NCBI RefSeq assembly: GCF_018688335.1
Contig: NZ_CP061316.1
Location: 620,001 to 684,000, forward strand
Direction: 5' to 3'
From: Polynucleobacter sp. AP-Jannik-300A-C4
Lineage (GTDB): Bacteria; Pseudomonadota; Gammaproteobacteria; Burkholderiales; Burkholderiaceae
DNA length: 64,000 nt
A model generated the notes under the pieces. The model saw only the letters and a program-made list of their open reading frames with translations, was not told the DNA's origin and did not search any database. Both the position numbers and the translations under genes were made by a program. Shown one piece after another: positions 56,138 to 62,692 of this stretch (within the stretch, counting starts at the first letter, position 1; every line of letters begins with the position of its first letter).

Positions 56138-56162
56138 ATGATAACATATTTGTTAGTATCAT
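56138..56162. promoter_or_regulatory. Candidate operator of the toxin-antitoxin pair
   Basis: An interrupted inverted repeat: TAACA (56142-56146) with TGTTA (56151-56155), flanked by ATGAT on the left and ATCAT on the right. It ends four bases before the toxin start, where a HigA-type antitoxin would bind to repress both genes. Confidence 0.5.
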
Positions 56163-56165
56163 TGA

Positions 56166-56489
56166 ATGACTTATACCATTCGCTATTACAGCCCCGATGT
56201 ATTGGAGCAAATTTTTGATTTACCTATTTCTTTGCAGGCGCGCTACATTGCTTTGACGCAGCGCATGATTGAATATGGGCCGCATTTAGGTTTGCCGCAT
56301 ACCGATTCGTTTGGCGGTGGTTTATTTGAGCTTAGGCTAAAAGGTATAGAGGGAATTGCAAGAGTTTTCTTTTGTACTGTGGTGGAGCGAGAGATTGTGA
56401 TGTTGCATAGCTTTATTAAGAAATCGCAGAAAACTCCTGATAAAGAACTAAGGCTAGCCAAGTTGAGAATGAGGGAAGTGAAATTATGA
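56166..56489 (+). CDS. RelE/HigB-like toxin (phage Gp49 type)
   Basis: A 107-residue basic protein of the phage-derived Gp49-like HigB group. A LGLPHTDSFGGGLFELRLKG core is followed by ARVFFCTVVEREIVMLHSFIKKSQKTP, where the conserved Arg and the hydrophobic-HSFIKKS strand are typical of ribosome-dependent mRNases of the RelE fold. The toxin precedes the antitoxin, as in hig modules, and overlaps it by ATGA. Probably an accessory gene. Confidence 0.88.
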   Translation: MTYTIRYYSPDVLEQIFDLPISLQARYIALTQRMIEYGPHLGLPHTDSFGGGLFELRLKGIEGIARVFFCTVVEREIVMLHSFIKKSQKTPDKELRLAKLRMREVKL

Positions 56490-56785
56490 AGACAAAGACA
56501 TTGACCCATAAACAAGCAGTTGGCAAGATGTTAAAAAATCCAGCAGTCAAGGCTGAGGTTGAGCGCTTAAATAAAGAGGAGTTTGCGATTCTTGATGAAA
56601 TACTGCAGGCTCGTAAAGCCGCAGGTTTATCTCAGGCTGAAGTGGCTCGCAGAATGGGTACACAAGCTCCAGCAATAGCCAGACTCGAAAGCTCTTTGGC
56701 AACTGGAAAGCACTCCCCAAGTTTAAGTACGCTTCGAAAGTATGCTGCTGCCTTAGGTAAGAAGGTCGAATTACACCTAGTCTGA
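56486..56785 (+). CDS. XRE-type HigA-like antitoxin
   Basis: A 99-residue protein. An N-terminal helical segment contacts the toxin; a Cro/C1-type helix-turn-helix spans about 38-92 (ILQARKAAGLSQAEVARRMGTQAPAIARLE region). It neutralises the toxin and represses the pair. Its stop is 27 bases from the convergent small membrane protein gene. Confidence 0.88.
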   Translation: MKTKTLTHKQAVGKMLKNPAVKAEVERLNKEEFAILDEILQARKAAGLSQAEVARRMGTQAPAIARLESSLATGKHSPSLSTLRKYAAALGKKVELHLV

Positions 56786-56811
56786 TCCGACTAATTTTGG
56801 GCTATTGTTTG

Positions 56812-57048
56812 TTATGTCCTAAATGGCCTAACAAGATTCTCTAAGGCAAATGCATCATTAGCATGCTGAAGTTCATCAATCGATATGCGGAGTTTCTTGA
56901 GCTCTTTGCATGACAACTTACGCAATTTTTTGCGATCCATGCCGTAGGTATCCAGTAGATAACGGACTCTGGATAAGCAAATCTGCAGGCGGATGAGCCA
57001 AGCTAGGGCAAATAGGCCTGGTGCAAGAAATAGAAGCAAAATACTCAT
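56812..57048 (-). CDS. Small membrane-anchored protein of unknown function
   Basis: A 78-residue protein with one N-terminal hydrophobic helix (ILLLFLAPGLFALAWLIRL) and a basic, helical cytoplasmic part (GMDRKKLRKLSCKELKKLR). I do not recognise a family. It is separated from uspA by the terminator at 57061 and has no clear ribosome binding site, so it is less certain than its neighbours. Confidence 0.55.
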   Translation of the reverse strand: MSILLLFLAPGLFALAWLIRLQICLSRVRYLLDTYGMDRKKLRKLSCKELKKLRISIDELQHANDAFALENLVRPFRT

Positions 57049-57060
57049 TTAGTGGCCTGT

Positions 57061-57086
57061 AAAAAAGGCCGTCACATGGACGGCCT
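57061..57086 (-). terminator. Intrinsic terminator of uspA
   Basis: On the minus strand AGGCCGTC pairs with GACGGCCT around a five-base loop and is followed by six T. It lies 32 bases after the uspA stop. Confidence 0.85.
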
Positions 57087-57118
57087 ATTGAAGTTAATCT
57101 GATGATTAACCTTTGTAC

Positions 57119-57544
57119 TTATTTAACCAATAAAACAGGCTGCTTGGCTGCATTGCTTACCTTTTGTGCGACAGAGCCCATGATGGCATCCACGATGCCA
57201 CTACGACCTTTTGAGCCCATGACAATGAGGTCAAACTTTTCTTTATTGGCTAGAGTAATGATTTCGCTGGCAATGTGACCGCGCTTAATCACCATGCTGT
57301 GTTTGACGCCAGCAGTATCCAGAGCCTTTTGAGCTCCTTTGAGATCTTTCTCACTCACTTCGCGGAGGTAGTCATCAATTACGCTATTAGCAACAAATTG
57401 CTTCACGTGACCAAGGCCAATATCATCATGCACACTAATTAATGTAACGGTGCACTTGCTGCGCAAATCCTTAGCTAACTTTCCAACATACTTGGCCGCA
57501 TTGAGCGAAGATTTGGAGCCGTCAACTGGTAATAAAATTTTCAT
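57119..57544 (-). CDS. Universal stress protein, UspA family
   Basis: A 141-residue single USP domain. The start MKILLPVDGSKSSLNA has the conserved Asp, and the GSKGRSGIVDAIMGSVAQKV segment holds the G-2x-G-9x-G-S nucleotide-binding pattern, so this is an ATP-binding type. Such proteins are induced in stationary phase or energy stress. It is monocistronic with its own terminator. Confidence 0.9.
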   Translation of the reverse strand: MKILLPVDGSKSSLNAAKYVGKLAKDLRSKCTVTLISVHDDIGLGHVKQFVANSVIDDYLREVSEKDLKGAQKALDTAGVKHSMVIKRGHIASEIITLANKEKFDLIVMGSKGRSGIVDAIMGSVAQKVSNAAKQPVLLVK

Positions 57545-57663
57545 TTGCCCCTCTATTTTTGTAGTGAATAAACTGCAACTGCATATGACTAATTTACTAT
57601 GAAAACCACCATAAATCTACGAAAAAGTGCCAGATCCAACGAAGCGCTTGTCTAGAACTTAAT

Positions 57664-58437
57664 TTACTTTAGAAACGCATCGTAAAAGGTCTTGATGATC
57701 AATATCGTCACTAGAATAAAGAAACCTTTGCGGATAAAGGTATTGCCATGTTTGATGGCAATCTTAGTTCCAATTTGGCCGCCTACGAGATTAGCGCTAG
57801 CCATCAATAAGCCAAGCTGCCAGTCAAAAAAACCGAGATAGAAAAAGACGCAGAGTGCCCCTAAATTGGAAGCAATATTAAGGTACTTCGCAGGCGCTGC
57901 AGATCGTAAAAAATCAAATCCTAATATTCGGGTGTAGAAGAGTTTATAAAACGCACCAGCTCCAGGCCCCAGAAAGCCATCATAAAAACCAATGATGCCT
58001 GCACCGGTAGAGGCGATTGCTTTTTGTTTGTGATGCTCATGCTTAGGTGCATGCACTAGACCGGCACTGGATTTGATATTAAAGATCAGTAGTGCAAGCA
58101 ATAAAAAAGGTAGAGCGCCTCTGAGCCATTCGGTTGGTAGTTGAGTGACAAGGTATGCTCCCGCTACTGAGGCGAAAAATGCAAACGAGGAAGAAATGAT
58201 GACCAAGCCCCAGGGGCTTTTATTGGCTCGGCTGTACTGAATGGCTGAACCAATAGTTCCCACAATCGAGCCAAACTTATTTACAGAGAGTAGTGTGGCT
58301 GGTGGAAATCCAGGAAGGGCCGCAAAAAGGGCTGGCACTTGAATCATTCCTCCGCCACCAATAATGGAGTCGACCAAGCCTGCAAATAAAGCGCAGGCTA
58401 GTAAAAGGCCAAGGTCGAATGCAGAGAGTTCAAGCAT
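57664..58437 (-). CDS. TSUP (TauE/SafE) family permease
   Basis: A 257-residue protein with about eight hydrophobic helices in two repeats. The family GGGGM motif (IIGGGGMIQVPAL) and the second-half GFYDGFLGPGAGAFY motif are clear. TSUP members export or import sulfite, sulfoacetate, thiosulfate and similar anions. The substrate here is unknown; the sulfide dehydrogenase at 19012 shows the organism handles reduced sulfur, but the two loci are far apart. Confidence 0.85.
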   Translation of the reverse strand: MLELSAFDLGLLLACALFAGLVDSIIGGGGMIQVPALFAALPGFPPATLLSVNKFGSIVGTIGSAIQYSRANKSPWGLVIISSSFAFFASVAGAYLVTQLPTEWLRGALPFLLLALLIFNIKSSAGLVHAPKHEHHKQKAIASTGAGIIGFYDGFLGPGAGAFYKLFYTRILGFDFLRSAAPAKYLNIASNLGALCVFFYLGFFDWQLGLLMASANLVGGQIGTKIAIKHGNTFIRKGFFILVTILIIKTFYDAFLK

Positions 58438-58552
58438 GTTGTCTATTATTTTCTAGTTCTTATGGGTGTTGCTGGCACATTTTAGAGGGGTTTCTGGATG
58501 GTCGCATTGAGTTTGTTTTATTCCTCTGGGTGGAGTGGATAATCTAGTCCAA

Positions 58553-59446
58553 ATGAAAGTCAATTCTGAAGGAGTCTCCTCATCAAAAGTGTATCTGCCT
58601 GCTGGGCAGGATTACGCCTGTCTGTTGGATTTCTTTATTGCCAATTTCCCGCATATTGATAGAGGTGAGTGGGAAGCTCGTTTTGAAGAAGGTCTGGTAT
58701 TTAACCAAGAGGGTGAGGCACTTGCTGCAAGCGATGCCTACATATCTAATACGCACTTACTATATTTCAGGCGCTTAGCCCGGGAACCAGAAATTCCTTT
58801 TGAGGAAGACATCTTATTTCAGGATGAGCACATCCTAGTTGCAGATAAACCCCATTTTTTACCGGTAACGCCAAGCGGTCTGTATTTACATCAAACCCTA
58901 CTGAACCGTCTAAAGAAAAAAACTGGGATTCAGGAACTGAGTCCGATTCATCGAATTGATCGCGACACGGCAGGCCTAGTGATTTTTTCTGTGAATCGAC
59001 TAGAGCGAGCCCAATACCAAAATTTATTTAGAGATCGCGCAGTCAAGAAAGTCTATGAAGCGATCGCACCCTATTCAGAGCGCCTCATCAACCAATTGCC
59101 AATGACCTATCAAAGTAGATTGGAAGAATCTGAACACTTTCTGCAAATGGAAGAGGTGGAGGGCGTGCCTAATGCTGATACCTTGATTGAATTGATAGAA
59201 GTAAATAAACCCTGGGCTAAATATCGCTTAACCCCTGGTAGTGGCAAGAAGCATCAATTGCGTTGCCATCTCAATAGCTTGGGTATCCCCATTGAGCATG
59301 ATCAGATCTACCCTGTGCTTACCCCTTATCAAGAGTATGATTTGGACTTTTCTAAACCTCTGCAACTCTTAGCAAAAGAGATTGAATTTAAAGACCCGGT
59401 AACGGGGCAAGAGAGATCTTTTGTGACCCAGAGAGTATTAGCTTGA
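58553..59446 (+). CDS. RluA-family pseudouridine synthase
   Basis: About 297 residues. The catalytic motif HRIDRDTAGLVIF holds the active-site Asp, preceded by VADKPHFLPVTPSG and followed by the GKKHQLRCHLNSLGIPI motif, all typical of RluA/TruC-like enzymes. Which RNA it modifies is not evident. A GTG at 58535 is in frame and would add six residues; I prefer the ATG at 58553 without strong evidence. Eight bases after its stop the dusA remnant begins, so in the ancestor it was next to dusA. Confidence 0.85.
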   Translation: MKVNSEGVSSSKVYLPAGQDYACLLDFFIANFPHIDRGEWEARFEEGLVFNQEGEALAASDAYISNTHLLYFRRLAREPEIPFEEDILFQDEHILVADKPHFLPVTPSGLYLHQTLLNRLKKKTGIQELSPIHRIDRDTAGLVIFSVNRLERAQYQNLFRDRAVKKVYEAIAPYSERLINQLPMTYQSRLEESEHFLQMEEVEGVPNADTLIELIEVNKPWAKYRLTPGSGKKHQLRCHLNSLGIPIEHDQIYPVLTPYQEYDLDFSKPLQLLAKEIEFKDPVTGQERSFVTQRVLA

Positions 59447-59453
59447 TATTGGT

Positions 59454-59525
59454 ATGACTGTAAAAACACCCAAGCGCTTAGCTGTTGCCCCCATGATGGA
59501 TGGTAACGACAACCCAATAAAATAG
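59454..59525 (+). pseudogene. dusA: 5' remnant of dusA, interrupted by island integration
   Basis: A 23-codon frame starting at ATG 59454 reads through KRLAVAPMMD, the N-terminal signature of tRNA-dihydrouridine synthase A (normally followed by WTDRHCRY). After the Asp codon it departs (GNDNPIK, stop at 59523) and no dusA sequence continues. Expected length is about 330 codons. A break at exactly this motif is the known result of integration by the dusA-specific tyrosine integrases, which use the 5' end of dusA as att site; the element usually restores a full dusA at its other end. The restored copy would be outside this window. Confidence 0.75.
59484..59501 (+). other. Probable att core of the dusA-targeted element
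   Basis: The 18 bases GTTGCCCCCATGATGGAT encode the last conserved residues VAPMMD before dusA homology ends. The core should recur as a direct repeat at the far end of the island, at the start of the intact dusA. Only one copy is in the window, so the exact crossover cannot be fixed. Confidence 0.55.
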
Positions 59526-59572
59526 GGGTTAAAATGGGTGTTGTGTGCACCAGTGTGTGCAGTTTTATTGGG
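59513..59572. repeat. Perfect 10-base inverted repeat next to the att core
   Basis: CCCAATAAAA (59513-59522) and TTTTATTGGG (59563-59572) flank a 40-base stretch that contains two near-copies of TGTGTGCA. Position just inside the island end suggests arm-type or excisionase sites of the integration system. It also overlaps the promoter region of the first island gene. Confidence 0.6.
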
Positions 59573-59596
59573 CCCCCTGTTTATACTGACTCGACT

Positions 59597-60226
59597 ATGA
59601 GCCCTCTCATCTGGATTCTAATTCTGTTTGCTGCCTTACTGCTTGGCTATGCAGTTGGAGTAGGGGGTCTATATCGATTCCAGAATCGTGGTGAAACTCT
59701 AGTTCGCCAAGCATTGATCAATTACATGCCAGCTGATTCTTGGCACCTATTAAACAATGTGACTCTGAAGCTGGAGAAAGGCACTACCCAGATTGATCAT
59801 GTCCTGATCTCTCGCTTTGGTGTCTTTGTCATCGAGACTAAGCATTACAAAGGATGGATCTTTGGTGATGGAAAGTCAAAAAGCTGGACTCAGGTGCTAT
59901 TTCATAGAAAGCATCGATTTCAGAATCCAGTACATCAGAACTATAGGCATGTGAAAGCAGTCCAGGCATTACTTGATTTCTTACCTCCAGAGCATGTCAC
60001 TGGCCTGGTTGTTTTCACCGGTGACTCCATATTCAAAACAGCTCCACCAGCTGGAGTCCATACTTTAGGTAGCATGATCTCTTATTTGCAAGGTCTTGAA
60101 GAGGAGACTTTGACAGAGAATCGTATGCAGTTTTGTGTTGGTAGGCTGGAATGTACTCGCCTGGCATTAACCAGGGAAACTGATATTGAGCACCGAACTG
60201 GCCTAGAGGCTAGGTACAAGAAATAG
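59597..60226 (+). CDS. Membrane-anchored NERD-domain protein
   Basis: A 209-residue protein with one N-terminal helix (LIWILILFAALLLGYAVGVG) and a NERD domain. The family pattern is complete: Glu33 in RGETLVR, TQIDHVLISRFGVFVIETKHYKG with Asp67, Glu80 and Lys82, which form the predicted restriction-endonuclease-like metal site. NERD domains are linked to DNA or RNA processing and, fused to helicases, to phage defence. The frame extends to 59534, but the ATG at 59597 begins directly before the membrane helix. It is the first gene of the island. Confidence 0.82.
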   Translation: MSPLIWILILFAALLLGYAVGVGGLYRFQNRGETLVRQALINYMPADSWHLLNNVTLKLEKGTTQIDHVLISRFGVFVIETKHYKGWIFGDGKSKSWTQVLFHRKHRFQNPVHQNYRHVKAVQALLDFLPPEHVTGLVVFTGDSIFKTAPPAGVHTLGSMISYLQGLEEETLTENRMQFCVGRLECTRLALTRETDIEHRTGLEARYKK

Positions 60227-60331
60227 GGAGATTCCCGAGTTTGATCAATTTGCCCCCATATTTTTTTGGTAAGGGGTATTTACAGGCCTAAAATATAGCG
60301 AAGCCCACTTATATATGAAATTGATAACGAT

Positions 60332-60841
60332 ATGACCAAGCTACTTTTCGCTGTATTTGCAATATTTTCCCTGCTAATAAGTGCTCAATCAAATGCGCAA
60401 ACAAAGCAATTTAGTGGCGACTGGATCACTGATATTGGTGGCGGCTACGACGAGGCTTATGTAACAAACGATTCCAAATCATCATTCGGACTTATTTGCA
60501 TGGATTCATGCCTTTGGTATGTAGATTTTCAAAAGACTTGTGATGATGGTGACAAATACACTGCGCTGATGGCTGATGGCAGTAGTGCTGGAGCTGTTGA
60601 ACTTTCCTGCCTAAAAATAGGCAAGAGATACATTTTGATCCTCAATGACTTTGATATGGTGCAAAAGGCAACACTCCGATCTGAAAATATTGGCTTCTCA
60701 ATTGCATTGCAGGGAGGAAAGTTTCATGTCTCTAGATTTAGCCTCAGAGGTGTTAAAACAGCTCAAGAGAGAGTTTTCAAGGCGGCAGCTTCTGGTCGAC
60801 CATCTGGGAAATCCACTGGATATAAGGATATAAAACTTTAA
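60332..60841 (+). CDS. Secreted protein with four cysteines, unknown family
   Basis: A 169-residue precursor with a signal peptide (LLFAVFAIFSLLISAQSNAQ, cleaved near residue 22). The mature part has four Cys (56, 60, 70, 93), likely paired as disulfides, in a beta-rich domain, and a basic C-terminal tail. I do not recognise it. Its stop shares a base with the next start (TAATG), so the two products probably work together at the inner membrane/periplasm. Confidence 0.7.
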   Translation: MTKLLFAVFAIFSLLISAQSNAQTKQFSGDWITDIGGGYDEAYVTNDSKSSFGLICMDSCLWYVDFQKTCDDGDKYTALMADGSSAGAVELSCLKIGKRYILILNDFDMVQKATLRSENIGFSIALQGGKFHVSRFSLRGVKTAQERVFKAAASGRPSGKSTGYKDIKL

Positions 60842-61836
60842 TGAATATCATCATTCCAAACACAGTAATTTGGAGTAATGCCTATAAAGTTATCTTGGCA
60901 ATTGCCATAGTTATTGCATGTTTTTCTAATGAGGCTGCTTATAACATCGGAAGATTATTCACAATCTCTCTGATGTCAGTTGGATTCGCTCACTTTCTAT
61001 TCAAGAAAAAGTCTGAATATGCTAAGAGCTTAGCCAAAGCAATCGCCGCTCTGATCCCAGTCTTTGTTGCAATCTCATTTATTGTTTCCGATAAGGTTGC
61101 AAAAGATTCAATGGCATCAATGCATGAGTCCATGGTTGAGCAAAAAGATGCTTACCAAAAGACAATTGATGGCACCTATTCATTGGCAGATGCAAACAAG
61201 AGTCCTGATAAGCCTGTATCTATGGATGAATTTAAGAGGTTTAGGGCCGCAAGCAGCAAGGATGAGATGCTGAAAGAGATGCCCGCTTTACTTAAACTAG
61301 CTACTAGACAGAGCTCTTACACACTCGCTTACCAGACAAAAGTGATTGCAGATCTTCAGCTTGCTGAGTCCATGCAGACTGAAAATCTAGCAAATTCTGT
61401 AGGAGCCCAAAGACTGAAAGCTGCAGGTCAAAAGTATGGAGCTTTAATTGCTCAAATGAAGGCAAATGCAGCTGAATTTAATGCCCAATACAAGGCTACT
61501 TTCTACCTAATAGCGGCTAATTACCCATCTGAAATTACTGCATTTGATCGATCATTTAATGATAGTGTAAAAAATCAAAATGAAATGTATGCGGCTGAGG
61601 GTGAATTAGCTATTGAGCTACAGAAACTTGCCGATATTTTGATTGCAGGATATAAGAATCAGCAAGTTAAGTACGATCCAGGGCAAAAGACATTGTTGTT
61701 TGTAAATGATTCTCTGATGAATTCATATAACGCATCTGTTGCAAAGATTGCAGATCTTGCAAAGTTAGAGGAAGAAATTTCCCAAAGAATCATTTCCAAT
61801 TTATCAAAATATGAAAAGGCCTCCGCTAAGAGGTGA
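60841..61836 (+). CDS. Inner-membrane protein with long helical domain, unknown family
   Basis: A 331-residue protein. Three hydrophobic helices at about 14-30, 33-52 and 64-83 are followed by about 245 residues that are almost entirely helix-forming, rich in Ala, Lys, Glu and Gln and probably coiled coil. An odd helix count puts the two ends on opposite sides. No enzymatic motif seen. It is coupled to the secreted protein upstream by a one-base overlap. Such proteins can act as membrane scaffolds, but no function should be assumed. Confidence 0.7.
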   Translation: MNIIIPNTVIWSNAYKVILAIAIVIACFSNEAAYNIGRLFTISLMSVGFAHFLFKKKSEYAKSLAKAIAALIPVFVAISFIVSDKVAKDSMASMHESMVEQKDAYQKTIDGTYSLADANKSPDKPVSMDEFKRFRAASSKDEMLKEMPALLKLATRQSSYTLAYQTKVIADLQLAESMQTENLANSVGAQRLKAAGQKYGALIAQMKANAAEFNAQYKATFYLIAANYPSEITAFDRSFNDSVKNQNEMYAAEGELAIELQKLADILIAGYKNQQVKYDPGQKTLLFVNDSLMNSYNASVAKIADLAKLEEEISQRIISNLSKYEKASAKR

Positions 61837-61906
61837 TGGCATGCTGAAAAAGACATGGTCAATCTATGGGTAATCTAGCAGGCATTGTTTTGATGCGATA
61901 TACGAG

Positions 61907-62104
61907 CTATTTTTTTAGAAAAATGACTGCAATCATATAGCCAAAAAACATTTCTCCAAATGCAGCTAAACCCCAAATCGGGGCACTGATCAGGCTCCAA
62001 ATAATGGAAATCCCGATTATTGAAAGAAAGACAGTTTTCTGTGCAGCAATTAACCTTCCTAATGCAAGTCCAACAAGGGAGAAGAATATGAAGTATCCAA
62101 GCAT
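61907..62104 (-). CDS. Small multi-helix membrane protein
   Basis: A 65-residue protein that is hydrophobic almost throughout (two to three helices), with an AGAGG ribosome binding site eight bases before its ATG. It points against its neighbours and is the only leftward gene in the visible island. Family unknown. Its promoter shares the 227-base AT-rich region with the chaperone module. Confidence 0.6.
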   Translation of the reverse strand: MLGYFIFFSLVGLALGRLIAAQKTVFLSIIGISIIWSLISAPIWGLAAFGEMFFGYMIAVIFLKK

Positions 62105-62331
62105 TTATGAAGCCTCTTTTTAAGCTGGGTTGAAAAGTGATTTTTCTTAATAATTAATGCATTTTTTTATTGTGCAGTCATACATCATAAAGTGCCAAGC
62201 TATTTTTTTTGGTTTTATGCGAGGTTGAAATCTATAAGAGTTAGAATGAATTTCTTAATAATAATTAAATGTAATATGCACAAAAAATAGGCATATTTTT
62301 TTCACTTAAGTTACATTTTTGGTAAAAACAC
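62105..62331. promoter_or_regulatory. AT-rich divergent region before the GrpE/Hsp70 module
   Basis: No frame of interest. The stretch holds several T and A tracts and a 12-base direct repeat TTTCTTAATAAT (62143-62154 and 62251-62262), 108 bases apart. The GrpE-like gene begins right after it. I see no clear sigma-32 heat-shock promoter (CTTGAA with CCCCAT), so the module may not be under ordinary heat-shock control. Confidence 0.5.
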
Positions 62332-62691
62332 ATGACAGATGATGAAGTCAATAAGTTGGAAAGTTTAGTCATAGATATGGCCATTGAGAGCTGGCGCTTT
62401 TCAAGACTTTTTGTCAGGGTTGCTGGAAAGTTGGATGCTGGTGAAACTGCAAAATACGTAAATCAACTTCGGTATTTTCAAAAGAAAGTCGAGGATGGGC
62501 TCAATCAGATTGGTTTAAAAGTTGTAAATCTAGAAGGTCAATCATTTGATGCTGGTATGGCGGTATCTGCAATCAATATTGAAGACTTTGAAGCTAGTGA
62601 TATTTTGATCGTTGAACAAATGATAGAGCCGGTCATTATGGGTGCTGATGGTTTAAGGCGGTCCGGTGCTGTGATGTTAAGGAAAGTTTGA
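62332..62691 (+). CDS. Short GrpE-like nucleotide exchange factor
   Basis: A 119-residue protein. Residues 1-62 are helical. From 58 on it parallels the GrpE head: IGLKVVNLEGQSFDAGMAVSA matches the GrpE pattern HGVE-x-I-x-x-x-G-x-x-FDP-x-x-HEAV, and the end GLRRSGAVMLRK matches the GrpE closing strand (RVLRPAMVVV). The long N-terminal dimer helix of real GrpE is mostly absent. Directly followed, after one base, by an Hsp70 gene, exactly the partner a GrpE would serve. The similarity is by eye and moderate; a different Hsp70 cofactor is possible. Confidence 0.65.
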   Translation: MTDDEVNKLESLVIDMAIESWRFSRLFVRVAGKLDAGETAKYVNQLRYFQKKVEDGLNQIGLKVVNLEGQSFDAGMAVSAINIEDFEASDILIVEQMIEPVIMGADGLRRSGAVMLRKV

Positions 62692-62692
62692 A

